Shown: in pieces, positions 45,671 to 54,336 of the stretch
How the letters are laid out: the number at the start of each line of letters is the position of its first letter
Numbering within the stretch: position 1 is the first letter of the stretch
Assembly (NCBI RefSeq): GCF_015234215.1
Contig: NZ_JADEKP010000002.1
Coordinates: 186,001-250,000, forward strand
Direction of reading: 5' to 3'
Source: Clostridium chrysemydis
Lineage (GTDB): Bacteria > Bacillota > Clostridia > Clostridiales > Clostridiaceae
Length of the DNA stretch: 64,000 nucleotides
The notes under the pieces: generated by a model
The model's input: only the letters and a program-made list of their open reading frames with translations
What the model was told of the DNA's origin: nothing
Databases searched by the model: none
Position numbers and translations under genes: made by a program

Positions 45671-47677
45671 ATGGAGCTTTTAATTATACCCCTAGTTTGT
45701 GGGATTAGTGCATTAATAGTGTTGTTTTTTATGTCTAAAGATATTTTAAAAAAGGATCCTGGTGATGAAAAGATGGTGGAAATAGCTACCCATATAGAAG
45801 AGGGTGCTATGGCATTTATTAAGAAAGAATATTCATATTTATTGGTATTTATAGTAATAGTATTTACGATGATTTTAGTATTTTTAAATTACCAAACAGC
45901 ATTAGCATTTTGTTTTGGAGCAATATTTTCAATGCTTGCAGGGTTTATAGGAATGAAGATTGCTGTTAAATCAAATGTAAGAACAGCAAATGCAGCTAAA
46001 AATGGAATAAAGGAAGCGTTAGATATCGCTTTTTCTGGCGGAGCTGTTATGGGGCTTTGCGTTGTAGGGCTTGGACTTGCAGGACTATCTATAATGTGTA
46101 TAGTTTTTAATTTAGAGGCGAGTTATATTACTGGTTTTGGTCTTGGAGCATCATCTATAGCACTTTTTGCAAGAGTTGGTGGAGGAATCTATACTAAAGC
46201 TGCTGATGTTGGAGCGGATTTAGTAGGTAAGGTTGAGGCTGGAATTCCTGAAGATGATCCTAGAAATCCAGCTGTTATAGCTGATAATGTAGGTGATAAT
46301 GTTGGAGATGTTTGCGGAATGGGAGCAGACCTTTTCGAATCATATGTTGGATCTGTTATTTCAGCTATAACACTTGGATCTGTTTTGATTTCTAGTATTG
46401 GAAAGGGAAGTGCTATTTATCCTATGATTCTTGCAGCAGCTGGGATTGTTGCATCACTTATAGGAATTATAGGGGTTAAAACTTATAAGGGAGATAACCC
46501 TCAAAAGGCTTTAAATAGAGGAACAACTATATCTGGGATTATTTCTTTAGCAATAGGTGCTTTAGCTTGTATATATTTATTTGGAGATTTAAATTTATTT
46601 GTTCCTGTAGTTGTAGGAGTAGTTGTAGGTTTAGCGATTGGGAAAATTACAGAAATTTATACATCTTCTGATTATAAATCTGTAAAAGAAATAGCTAATG
46701 AGTCTCAAACTGGGGCGGCTACTAATATTATTTCAGGACTTGCAGTCGGGATGAAATCTACTGTACTTCCTATTATTTTAATAATAATTGGAATACTTAT
46801 TTCTTATTTTACTGTAGGTGGAGATGCTATTTTAGGGCTTTATAGTATATCTATAGCAGCTGTAGGAATGCTGTCTACTACAGCTTTAACTGTTGCAGTT
46901 GATGCTTATGGACCAATTGCAGATAACGCTGGTGGAATAGCTGAGATGAGTGAACTTGATGAATCAGTTCGCGAAATAACAGATAAGCTTGACTCTGTAG
47001 GAAATACAACAGCTGCAATAGGAAAAGGATTTGCAATAGGGTCAGCAGCTTTAACAGCTTTAGCTTTATTTGCATCATATACTCAAGCTGTTAATTTAGA
47101 ATCTATAAACCTTTTAGATCCTTTAACTTTAGTTGGAGTTCTTATAGGAGGAATGTTACCATTTTTATTTGCAGCATTAACAATGCAATCTGTAGGAAAG
47201 GCTGCTGTTAATATGGTTTCTGAAGTTAGAAGACAATTTAAAGAAAAGCCTGGAATATTAGAAGGAACTGAAAAGCCAGATTACTCAAAATGCGTTGAAA
47301 TTTCAACTAGAGCAGCTCTTCATGAAATGATAATTCCAGGAATAATAGCAGTCTTAGCTCCTTTAACTGTAGGAATAGTGCTTGGTGCAGAAGCTTTAGC
47401 TGGGCTTATAGCAGGTGGAGTTGTTACTGGAGTTATGATGGCTATAATGATGGCAAACGCAGGTGGCGCTTGGGATAACGCTAAAAAATATATAGAAAGC
47501 GGAAATCTTGGAGGAAAGGGAAGTGATTCTCATAAAGCCGCTGTAGTTGGAGACACTGTAGGGGATCCTTTTAAGGATACATCAGGTCCATCTATGAATA
47601 TTTTAATTAAGCTTATGACAATAGTATCTCTAGTATTTGCACCACTTATAGTGAAAATTGGTGGACTGTTATTTTAG
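45671..47677 (+). CDS. hppA: K+-type membrane-bound pyrophosphatase
   Basis: 668 aa with about 16 membrane helices. Hydrolyses pyrophosphate to pump H+ or Na+. [21 protein letters not shown] at about 179-199 is the PPi-binding motif; [19 protein letters not shown] and the C-terminal [15 protein letters not shown] are matched substrate loops. [10 protein letters not shown] (about residue 444) carries Ala where K+-independent enzymes have Lys, so this is the potassium-dependent class. Pumped ion (Na+ or H+) cannot be decided. Start at ATG 45671 after GAGAGGTGA. Confidence 0.96.
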   Translation: MELLIIPLVCGISALIVLFFMSKDILKKDPGDEKMVEIATHIEEGAMAFIKKEYSYLLVFIVIVFTMILVFLNYQTALAFCFGAIFSMLAGFIGMKIAVKSNVRTANAAKNGIKEALDIAFSGGAVMGLCVVGLGLAGLSIMCIVFNLEASYITGFGLGASSIALFARVGGGIYTKAADVGADLVGKVEAGIPEDDPRNPAVIADNVGDNVGDVCGMGADLFESYVGSVISAITLGSVLISSIGKGSAIYPMILAAAGIVASLIGIIGVKTYKGDNPQKALNRGTTISGIISLAIGALACIYLFGDLNLFVPVVVGVVVGLAIGKITEIYTSSDYKSVKEIANESQTGAATNIISGLAVGMKSTVLPIILIIIGILISYFTVGGDAILGLYSISIAAVGMLSTTALTVAVDAYGPIADNAGGIAEMSELDESVREITDKLDSVGNTTAAIGKGFAIGSAALTALALFASYTQAVNLESINLLDPLTLVGVLIGGMLPFLFAALTMQSVGKAAVNMVSEVRRQFKEKPGILEGTEKPDYSKCVEISTRAALHEMIIPGIIAVLAPLTVGIVLGAEALAGLIAGGVVTGVMMAIMMANAGGAWDNAKKYIESGNLGGKGSDSHKAAVVGDTVGDPFKDTSGPSMNILIKLMTIVSLVFAPLIVKIGGLLF

Positions 47678-47860
47678 AGAAAATATAAATTAAAATATTT
47701 AGTTAAGTTTATAATAATAAAGATAATATTATATAGAAAATATAAGAAAAATAGATAGAAATATATAGAAATGTGATAGTATATAGGTAAGGAAGAATAA
47801 TATAAGAAAAATATGGTTAGCATATAATAAGTAATATAGATAATAAACGGAGGAAAATTA

Positions 47861-50095
47861 ATGGGAATAAAGCAAACGTTACTAGAATTCATGCGTGAAG
47901 AAGCTTACAAACCTATGGATATACAAGGTTTGGCATCAGTTTTTGATATAAGAGCGGATGAATATAGAGCATTTAAAAAAGTTTTAAAAACTATGATAAA
48001 AGAAGGTCTTATAGTTAAAACAGCAAAAGAAAAATACGCTGTTCCAGAAAGACTTGGATTAGTTAGAGGTAAATTACAAGCACATAGCAAAGGGTTTGGA
48101 TTCGTTATTCCAGACGCTGAAGGGGAAGCTGACGTATTTATCCCTATCTCTAGTATGAATAGTGCTATGAACGGAGATAAAGTAATTGCACAAATAACTA
48201 GAGAAGATAGAAAAGGTAAAAAGCGTGAAGGTGAAATAGTAGAAGTAGTAGATAGAGCTAACAAAACTATGATAGGAGTTTTCGAAAGTAGCAAAAACTT
48301 TGGTTTTGTAGTTGCAGAAGATATGAGAATAAATCAAGATATATTTATTCCTAAAAGAGACTCTCTTAACGCTGAAGACGGTGATGTAGTTATAATCGAG
48401 ATAACTAAATGGCCTGAAAGAAGAAGAAGTCCTGAAGCTAAGGTTATTGAAATCTTAGGTAAAAAAGGTGAAGCTGGACTTGATATACTTACAATTATCA
48501 AAAAGCACGGACTTCCAGAAGAGTTTCCAGCGAAGGTATTAAATTTTGCAGATAATATATCTGAAGAAATAGATAAAAAAGAATATAAAAGAAGAACTGA
48601 CCTTAGAGACCTTAGAATGGTTACTATAGACGGTGAAGACGCTAAAGATTTAGATGACGCTGTTTCTATAGAAAGATTAGAAGACGGCAATTATAGATTA
48701 GGGGTTCATATAGCAGACGTATCTCACTACGTTCGTGAAAAAAATCCTCTAGATAAAGAAGCTTTAAAAAGAGGGACATCAGTTTACCTTATAGATAGAG
48801 TTATTCCGATGTTACCTAAACAGTTATCAAACGGTATCTGTTCTTTAAACCCTCAAGTAGATAGATTAACTTTAACTTGTTTAATGACTATAAACGATAA
48901 AGGTAAAGTTTTAGACCACGAAATACACGAGAGTATTATTAGAACTAACGAGAGAATGACTTATACTGACGTAACTAAGATTTTAAGAGATAAAGATGAA
49001 GAGCTAATTAAAAAATACGATTATCTTTATGATGATTTCTTAGCGATGGAAGAACTAGCAAAAATACTTAGAGGTAAAAGAATGGGTAGAGGAGCTATAG
49101 ATTTTGATTTTGAAGAATCAAAAATCATATTAAACCCTCAAGGTAAGCCTATAGATATAAAACCTTACGAAAGAGCTATTGCAAACAAAATAATAGAAGA
49201 ATTTATGCTTGTTTGTAATGAAACTATAGCTGAGTATATGTTCTGGACTGATCTTCCTTTTGTGTATAGAATTCACGAAGATCCAGACGATGAAAAGCTA
49301 GATAGATTTAAAGAATTTGTCTACAATTTAGGCTACGCTATAAGATGGCCTCAAGAAACTAGACCTAAAATTCTTCAAGACGTACTTGAAAAAGTAAAAG
49401 GTAAAAAAGAAGAAACTGTAGTTAGCACATTACTTTTAAGATCAATGATGCAAGCTAAGTATTCTCCAGAATGTGTAGGTCACTTCGGGTTAGCAGCTAA
49501 ATATTACTGCCACTTTACTTCTCCTATAAGAAGATACCCAGACCTTCAAATACACAGAATTATAAAAGAACACCTTAACGGTAAAATAGATCCAGAAAGA
49601 GAAAAGTCTCTTAAAGCAGCTGTTGAGTACGCTTCAAGACAATCTTCTGAAACAGAAAGAGCAGCACAAGACGCTGAAAGAGAAGTTGATGATTTAAAGA
49701 AAGCTGAATACATGCAAGAGAGAATAGGAGAAGAATTCGAAGGAATAATATCTTCTGTTACATCTTTTGGTATGTTTGTTGAGTTACCAAACACTATAGA
49801 AGGTTTAGTTCATATCACAGCTTTAGATGATGATTACTACATCTACGATGAAACTCATCTTTCATTAATCGGAGAAAGAACTAAGAACATCTACAGATTA
49901 GGTGACGAAGTTAAAGTTGTTTGTAGTAGAGTTGATATTGCAAACAGAGAAGTTTACTTTGATTTAGTAAAACCTCTAGACGAAGAAGAAAAAGAAGAGG
50001 AAGAAGCTAAAGAACTTATAGAAAGCATAGGTTCAGAAGTTAAAGCTACAATCAAAAAGGAACTAGAAAAAGAAGAAGAGATAGAAGAAGTTTAA
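47861..50095 (+). CDS. rnr: Ribonuclease R
   Basis: 744 aa 3'-5' exoribonuclease. N-terminal helix-turn-helix (1-65), two cold-shock domains (about 70-215), RNB catalytic domain (from about 250: TIDGEDAKDLDDAVS with metal-binding Asp residues, through HRIIKEHLNG), an S1 domain (about 640-725: IGEEFEGIISSVTSFGMFVELPN), and an acidic Glu/Lys tail. Works with tmRNA-SmpB in clearing non-stop mRNA, and lies next to smpB as usual. Confidence 0.96.
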   Translation: MGIKQTLLEFMREEAYKPMDIQGLASVFDIRADEYRAFKKVLKTMIKEGLIVKTAKEKYAVPERLGLVRGKLQAHSKGFGFVIPDAEGEADVFIPISSMNSAMNGDKVIAQITREDRKGKKREGEIVEVVDRANKTMIGVFESSKNFGFVVAEDMRINQDIFIPKRDSLNAEDGDVVIIEITKWPERRRSPEAKVIEILGKKGEAGLDILTIIKKHGLPEEFPAKVLNFADNISEEIDKKEYKRRTDLRDLRMVTIDGEDAKDLDDAVSIERLEDGNYRLGVHIADVSHYVREKNPLDKEALKRGTSVYLIDRVIPMLPKQLSNGICSLNPQVDRLTLTCLMTINDKGKVLDHEIHESIIRTNERMTYTDVTKILRDKDEELIKKYDYLYDDFLAMEELAKILRGKRMGRGAIDFDFEESKIILNPQGKPIDIKPYERAIANKIIEEFMLVCNETIAEYMFWTDLPFVYRIHEDPDDEKLDRFKEFVYNLGYAIRWPQETRPKILQDVLEKVKGKKEETVVSTLLLRSMMQAKYSPECVGHFGLAAKYYCHFTSPIRRYPDLQIHRIIKEHLNGKIDPEREKSLKAAVEYASRQSSETERAAQDAEREVDDLKKAEYMQERIGEEFEGIISSVTSFGMFVELPNTIEGLVHITALDDDYYIYDETHLSLIGERTKNIYRLGDEVKVVCSRVDIANREVYFDLVKPLDEEEKEEEEAKELIESIGSEVKATIKKELEKEEEIEEV

Positions 50096-50102
50096 AATCT
50101 TA

Positions 50103-50142
50103 GGGTGTTGGATTGTTTTAATCTAACATCCTTTTGATTTTA
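50103..50142 (+). terminator. Terminator after rnr
   Basis: Stem GGGTGTTGGATT / AATCTAACATCC, then TTTTGATTTT. Confidence 0.8.
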
Positions 50143-50164
50143 CTTTTTATTAAAGTAACCTTAA

Positions 50165-50193
50165 TTGCTAAAAGATAAAAACTATATTATAAT
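50165..50193 (+). promoter_or_regulatory. smpB promoter
   Basis: TTGCTA (50165-50170), 17-nt spacer, TATAAT (50188-50193), about 50 nt before the smpB start. Confidence 0.65.
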
Positions 50194-50245
50194 TTTAGAT
50201 ATTAGTAATGAAAAAAGATTTAGTGCTGTAAAGTAGGTGGAAAAA

Positions 50246-50716
50246 ATGGCAAGAAAAAAAGATGTTAATTCTTTAGCTGAAAATAGAAAAGCAAGACACG
50301 ATTATTTTATAGAAGAGGCTATTGAGGCTGGCTTAGTTTTAGTAGGAACTGAAGTTAAATCTATAAGAGAAGGTAGAGCGAATCTTAAAGATTGTTATGC
50401 TGAAGTTAGAAACGGAGAAATATTTATTAGAGGAATGCATATTAGCCCGTACGAACAGGGAAACATATTTAATGTAGATCCTTTAAGAGATAGAAAATTA
50501 CTTCTTCACAAGCAAGAAATCGGAAGGCTTGCAGGGCTTGTATCTAGAGAAGGACTTACTTTAGTACCTTTAAAGTTATATCTTAAAGGTGGAAGAGTTA
50601 AAGTTGCTTTAGGTATATGTAAAGGTAAAAAGAATTACGATAAGAGAGATTCTCTTTTAGAAAAAGCACATAAAAGAGATGTTGAAAGAGAACTAAAAAA
50701 CAGAAATAGATATTAA
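50246..50716 (+). CDS. smpB: SsrA-binding protein SmpB
   Basis: 156 aa tmRNA partner that places tmRNA in the stalled ribosome. [45 protein letters not shown] and the basic C-terminal tail [27 protein letters not shown] are canonical. ATG 50246 sits 6 nt after TAGGTGG; the upstream in-frame GTG is inside that site. Its RNA partner ssrA is 9.2 kb downstream rather than adjacent. Confidence 0.97.
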   Translation: MARKKDVNSLAENRKARHDYFIEEAIEAGLVLVGTEVKSIREGRANLKDCYAEVRNGEIFIRGMHISPYEQGNIFNVDPLRDRKLLLHKQEIGRLAGLVSREGLTLVPLKLYLKGGRVKVALGICKGKKNYDKRDSLLEKAHKRDVERELKNRNRY

Positions 50717-50719
50717 ATT

Positions 50720-50762
50720 ACAGGCTAGATTATGAGAGTATTCCCATTCTAGCTTGTTTTAA
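50720..50762 (+). terminator. Terminator after smpB
   Basis: Stem ACAGGCTAGA / TCTAGCTTGT then TTTAA. Confidence 0.75.
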
Positions 50763-50766
50763 TTAT

Positions 50767-50782
50767 ATAGGCAAAAACCTAT
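50767..50782. promoter_or_regulatory. Palindromic operator candidate (EamA gene)
   Basis: ATAGGCAAAAACCTAT, an inverted repeat around AAAA. A near-identical site (ATAGGTAAAAACCTAT) lies before the TDT transporter at 52234-52249, and both continue with TTACTA or TACTA. A promoter TTGTAA / TAGAAT follows at 50810-50839. Confidence 0.5.
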
Positions 50783-50886
50783 TTACTAGATTTTGAGTAA
50801 TATTTTTCCTTGTAAATGTTATCAGAAATGTAGTAGAATAGATTGGTGTCACAAAAAACAATCAAAAGATGAGAGGAAGATAATTA

Positions 50887-51774
50887 ATGAACAACAAAAA
50901 AATAGGTATCTCGCTAGTAGTAATGGCTACATTCTTTTGGGCTATTATGGGAGTGAGCAGTAGATACTTAACGAACGCAGGGGTCACTCCAACAAGTATT
51001 TCATTTTTCAGATGCTTAATTGCAGCTGTAGGATTCTCAATATTTTTAGCTATCTTTAATAGAGGGGCTTTTAATATTAATTTAAAAGGAATTATAATTA
51101 GTTCATTATACGGAATTGTTGCCTTTGGACTATCATTTACAACATTTAATATAGCTGTAGAGAGAGTTCCAATAGCTGTAGCTACAGTTTTAATGTTTAC
51201 AAACCCTATTTGGGTAACGATTTTTAATGCAATATTCTTTAAAGAGAAGATATCTAAGAAAAAAGCATTTATTATTGCACTTGCAATAATAGGTTCAATT
51301 CTTATAGCTAACCTTTTAGGAACAAATATTGCTGATTTAGACTTCGTTGGAATATTTGCAGGATTATTAACAGGTATAATCTTTGCACTTCAAATAGTTA
51401 TTCCACGTTTCTTTGAAGGGACATACACTAAAGACAGTATGCTTATATACGGATTTATAGCAAGTACTATAGTTCTAGCATTCTTTACTGACTTTAAAGG
51501 ATTATCAAATACGCTAAGTACAAGCATTTCACCTTCTATGATAGTAATTAATATCTTAGCAATAGGTGTGTTAAGTACATTTATAGCAAATATAGCATAC
51601 GTTAAAGCTACTGACTACATCGAGTCAGGACTTGCAAGTGTTTTAGTTGCTTTAGAGCCTGTTTTAGGAAGCTTATTTGGTTTTATATTCTATGGAGAAA
51701 CTTTAACAGTTTTCCAAATATTTGGGGCGCTTCTAATAGTCGTTGCAGCTATATGGCTAGCAAAGGCTGATTAA
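50887..51774 (+). CDS. EamA/DMT-family transporter
   Basis: 295 aa with ten predicted membrane helices in two EamA halves; TFFWAIMGVSSRYL, ERVPIAVATVLMFTNPIWVTI and EPVLGSLFGFIFYGE are typical. Substrate unknown. Single gene with promoter and terminator; only distantly similar to the other DMT protein at 17.6 kb. A palindrome about 105 nt upstream is shared with the TDT transporter gene further on. Confidence 0.9.
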   Translation: MNNKKIGISLVVMATFFWAIMGVSSRYLTNAGVTPTSISFFRCLIAAVGFSIFLAIFNRGAFNINLKGIIISSLYGIVAFGLSFTTFNIAVERVPIAVATVLMFTNPIWVTIFNAIFFKEKISKKKAFIIALAIIGSILIANLLGTNIADLDFVGIFAGLLTGIIFALQIVIPRFFEGTYTKDSMLIYGFIASTIVLAFFTDFKGLSNTLSTSISPSMIVINILAIGVLSTFIANIAYVKATDYIESGLASVLVALEPVLGSLFGFIFYGETLTVFQIFGALLIVVAAIWLAKAD

Positions 51775-51796
51775 AAATATATATTTGAATTTTTTA

Positions 51797-51822
51797 GACT
51801 ACCTTTTGGTAGTCTTTTTTAT
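51797..51822 (+). terminator. Terminator after EamA gene
   Basis: Stem GACTACC / GGTAGTC, TTTT loop, then six T. Confidence 0.92.
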
Positions 51823-51918
51823 TTGATTTAAAGAATAGCTATTATAAATAATACACATTATAAAATAGAAAAGTAGAGAGGTAATATGAACTTATTTAAA
51901 AAAATGATAATAACTATT

Positions 51919-52184
51919 GAAATGTTATACTTTAGTGTTGTTATGGAAATTTAAATAAACTAAAGTAAAAGTATATAAAAAAATTATTAATAATATTAGC
52001 TTAATATATATGATTTAAATTATAAATAATTATAAATTTAATAAGCTATTGAAATGTTATATTTATGTGTTGTTAAATGAAAGTAAGATAAAATTAAACC
52101 CTTTTAATTGAACTAATGGAATGTTATAGGATGGTGTTGTTATAAAATAATTAAACATAAACAACAAAACAATATAACATTTCG
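51919..52184. repeat. Repeat cluster 3: inverted ends without a gene
   Basis: Within the 562-nt gap between the EamA and TDT genes: plus-oriented copies at 51919-51942, 52051-52074 and 52119-52142 (GGAATG variant), and one minus-oriented copy at 52161-52184. The orientation is that of the left array plus the right end of the 44.1-45.5 kb unit, but the two meet with only 18 nt between them and no transposase. This is what an internally deleted or MITE-like derivative would look like. Nothing else is coded here. Confidence 0.8.
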
Positions 52185-52233
52185 TAAGAAAATTTAGTTT
52201 AATTTAAGTTAAAGGTGTTGGAAACACTATCTT

Positions 52234-52249
52234 ATAGGTAAAAACCTAT
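52234..52249. promoter_or_regulatory. Palindromic operator candidate (TDT gene)
   Basis: ATAGGTAAAAACCTAT, perfect inverted repeat ATAGGT / ACCTAT around AAAA, followed by TACTAATATAATATAG, which contains a TATAAT box. Twin of the site at 50767-50782, so one regulator may control both transporters. Confidence 0.5.
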
Positions 52250-52336
52250 TACTAATATAATATAGATATATTTTACTTATTAAAATAAAGGTAATATACT
52301 TAACACATAAGAACGAAACAGAGTTGAGGTGAAGGT

Positions 52337-53353
52337 ATGAAAAGATACTTAGACAAATTAGAAAGGATGCCAATTGGAATTAGTGGAACTTGCTTGGCAT
52401 TTATAACTTTAAGCAATTCATGGCAAATAAAAGGGATAAATTATTTGAAGCCTGTAGCAATAACAATAGCTTGTTGCATGCTTGCATTAATGTTTATTAG
52501 AATGATTAGATTTCCCAAAGTCGTAATTAATGAAATAAAAAATCCTGTAACAGGTACATTTTATCCTACAATTGGTATGGTTGTTTGGCTAGTATCTGGA
52601 TACTTTTATCCTAAATTTCCTGTTATTTGTAGTTATGCTTGGATTTTAGCAGTAGTTTATCATTATGGAATAGTAGTTTTTTATACAATAATAAGAATTA
52701 AAGAAAGAAATTTCGCAAACGTAATGCCTACTTGTTTTATAGTATATACAGGTATGATCACAGGAGCGGTTGCTAGTAAAGGGATGGATGGAGTTATTCC
52801 ACAAATTCCAGCTATAGCACACTTTATGTTGATGTTTGGATTTATATTCTATACTGTTTTACTACCAGTAGTCTTATATATTGTATTTAGAAGTGAGATT
52901 CTAGATGATCACAGTTTACCTACAGTAGGAATAATTTGCTCACCAGCGCCTCTTGGGGTTGTTGGAATACTGACTATTGAGAAAAATCCAAGCAATTTAA
53001 TGCTTGCTTGGCTAGTTATAACAGGGTTAGTTCTTTTAGTAGTAGTTTATGGATATATCCTAAAACTATTTAAGGAAGGCTTTAAGCCAGCATATGCAGC
53101 TTTCACATTCCCCCTTGCGATAGCAACTTTAGCTGCATATAAGCTTTCAGCCTACTGTGCTAGTTTAGGTTCAATGGACCTATCATATATATTTAAATTA
53201 ATGGGTGATATCGAAATATTTATAGCAACTTACGTAGTATTATTTATACTAATTAATTTCTTAAATATGTTCGTAAAAGCTATTAATCCAAGATTAGAAA
53301 AAGAACTAGAAAAAGATGAAGAACTAATTGCAGGTTCTTTATACTCAAAATAA
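52337..53353 (+). CDS. TDT-family (TehA-like) membrane transporter
   Basis: 338 aa with about ten membrane helices. Reads as a tellurite-resistance/dicarboxylate transporter (SLAC1/TehA fold): RMPIGISGTCLAFITLSNSWQ near the N terminus, FPLAIATLAAYKLS in the eighth or ninth helix. Relatives carry anions such as malate, sulfite or chloride; which one is not known. RBS GAGGTGAAGG. Confidence 0.85.
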   Translation: MKRYLDKLERMPIGISGTCLAFITLSNSWQIKGINYLKPVAITIACCMLALMFIRMIRFPKVVINEIKNPVTGTFYPTIGMVVWLVSGYFYPKFPVICSYAWILAVVYHYGIVVFYTIIRIKERNFANVMPTCFIVYTGMITGAVASKGMDGVIPQIPAIAHFMLMFGFIFYTVLLPVVLYIVFRSEILDDHSLPTVGIICSPAPLGVVGILTIEKNPSNLMLAWLVITGLVLLVVVYGYILKLFKEGFKPAYAAFTFPLAIATLAAYKLSAYCASLGSMDLSYIFKLMGDIEIFIATYVVLFILINFLNMFVKAINPRLEKELEKDEELIAGSLYSK

Positions 53354-53412
53354 TCAACTTCAAAAAATTCACATGTTGTCAAAAAAAGTACGTTGAAAAT
53401 TAAGTTTTAAGT

Positions 53413-53442
53413 AAAAGCCAGTTTAGATATAAACTGGTTTTT
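53413..53442 (+). terminator. Terminator after TDT gene
   Basis: Stem AAAAGCCAGTTT / AAACTGGTTTTT around AGATAT. Confidence 0.9.
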
Positions 53443-53601
53443 CTTGTTTAAAAATATAATGAAGTTAAAATGCACTATATCTTAAAAAATTAATATTAGG
53501 ATAAATAGAAGTTATTTAGTTTTTATGGATAAAAGTGAATAATTTGGTAAACAGAAAATCTTGTGATATAATCTCTAAGGGACAGAAATGGAGGGCATAA
53601 T

Positions 53602-53994
53602 ATGCAAGAAAACAACTTTATAAAAAACAAAACACTAGAGGAAAAAATATATCTAGTAGGGTTTGCACTAGGAATTATATCATTATTTTTACCGTGGGTA
53701 GACATGGGATTTATTAGTGCTAACGGATTTCAACAAGATGGGTATTTATTATTAATACCGATGTTATATCCTATATTAACATTATTTGGGGGAAAGAAAA
53801 GAAATAATGTATTAAGCATAATATTAGGAATATTAAACATTATATTAAGTATTGGATTTATGATGAGCAAAAATGTTACTATATTTGGTCAAAGCGTAAA
53901 CCCATCAGGAGCAGGATTATACCTTATGATAGTTGCAACTATTGTTGTAGGTGTGGGATGCTTCTTAGAATTTAAAAATTCAAAAAAAGCTTAG
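53602..53994 (+). CDS. Hypothetical four-helix membrane protein
   Basis: 130 aa, not recognised. Four hydrophobic segments: about 17-33 (YLVGFALGIISLFLPWV), 48-64, 72-92 and 106-124, with basic residues between the second and third and at both ends. RBS GGAGGG. Isolated gene with own terminator. Confidence 0.75.
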   Translation: MQENNFIKNKTLEEKIYLVGFALGIISLFLPWVDMGFISANGFQQDGYLLLIPMLYPILTLFGGKKRNNVLSIILGILNIILSIGFMMSKNVTIFGQSVNPSGAGLYLMIVATIVVGVGCFLEFKNSKKA

Positions 53995-53999
53995 TTGTT

Positions 54000-54032
54000 A
54001 AGACATCTTCTTAAAAGAAGGTGTCTTTTTTA
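54000..54032 (+). terminator. Terminator
   Basis: Stem AAGACATCTTCTT / AAGAAGGTGTCTT followed by TTTTT. Confidence 0.9.
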
Positions 54033-54045
54033 ACTTATTTTATAG

Positions 54046-54263
54046 AGTTTAATTAAAGTTAGAAAAAGTTTAGGAGGGAAGATCTAAAAAAGGATTCTAA
54101 AATTAAAAAAGAGAGATTATTAGATATCGTAGCTGAAGCCACTTTTTTAATACAAATTATACAGTTTAATTAAAGTTAGGGGGTAACATCTAAAAAAGGA
54201 TTCTAAAATTAAAAAAGAGAGGTTATTAGATATCGTGGCTAAAGCGACTTTTTAACGCAAATT
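54046..54263. repeat. Tandem imperfect repeat of about 105 bp
   Basis: Two copies: 54046-54158 and 54163-54263. Both hold AGTTTAATTAAAGTTA, then ATCTAAAAAAGGATTCTAAA and a shared block down to GACTTTTT or CACTTTTT. The block can be read as an open stretch (KKDSKIKKERLLDIVAEATF in copy A, VAKATF then stop in copy B), which resembles the start of a TetR-type regulator, so this may be the duplicated remnant of a broken gene. Copy A also has AGGAGGG just before the coding-like part. No intact ORF; it fills the gap before the phosphodiesterase gene. Confidence 0.7.
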
Positions 54264-54336
54264 TGTAATATTTATCTATCTTAAGTATGATAATATTAAT
54301 ATATACATATTTATTGATGAAAGGAGGTAAAACTCT

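Noticed and set aside
47674-47892. Minus-strand ORF of 72 codons between hppA and rnr
   Set aside because: Ile/Tyr/Phe-rich translation of AT-rich intergenic DNA without RBS or conserved pattern.
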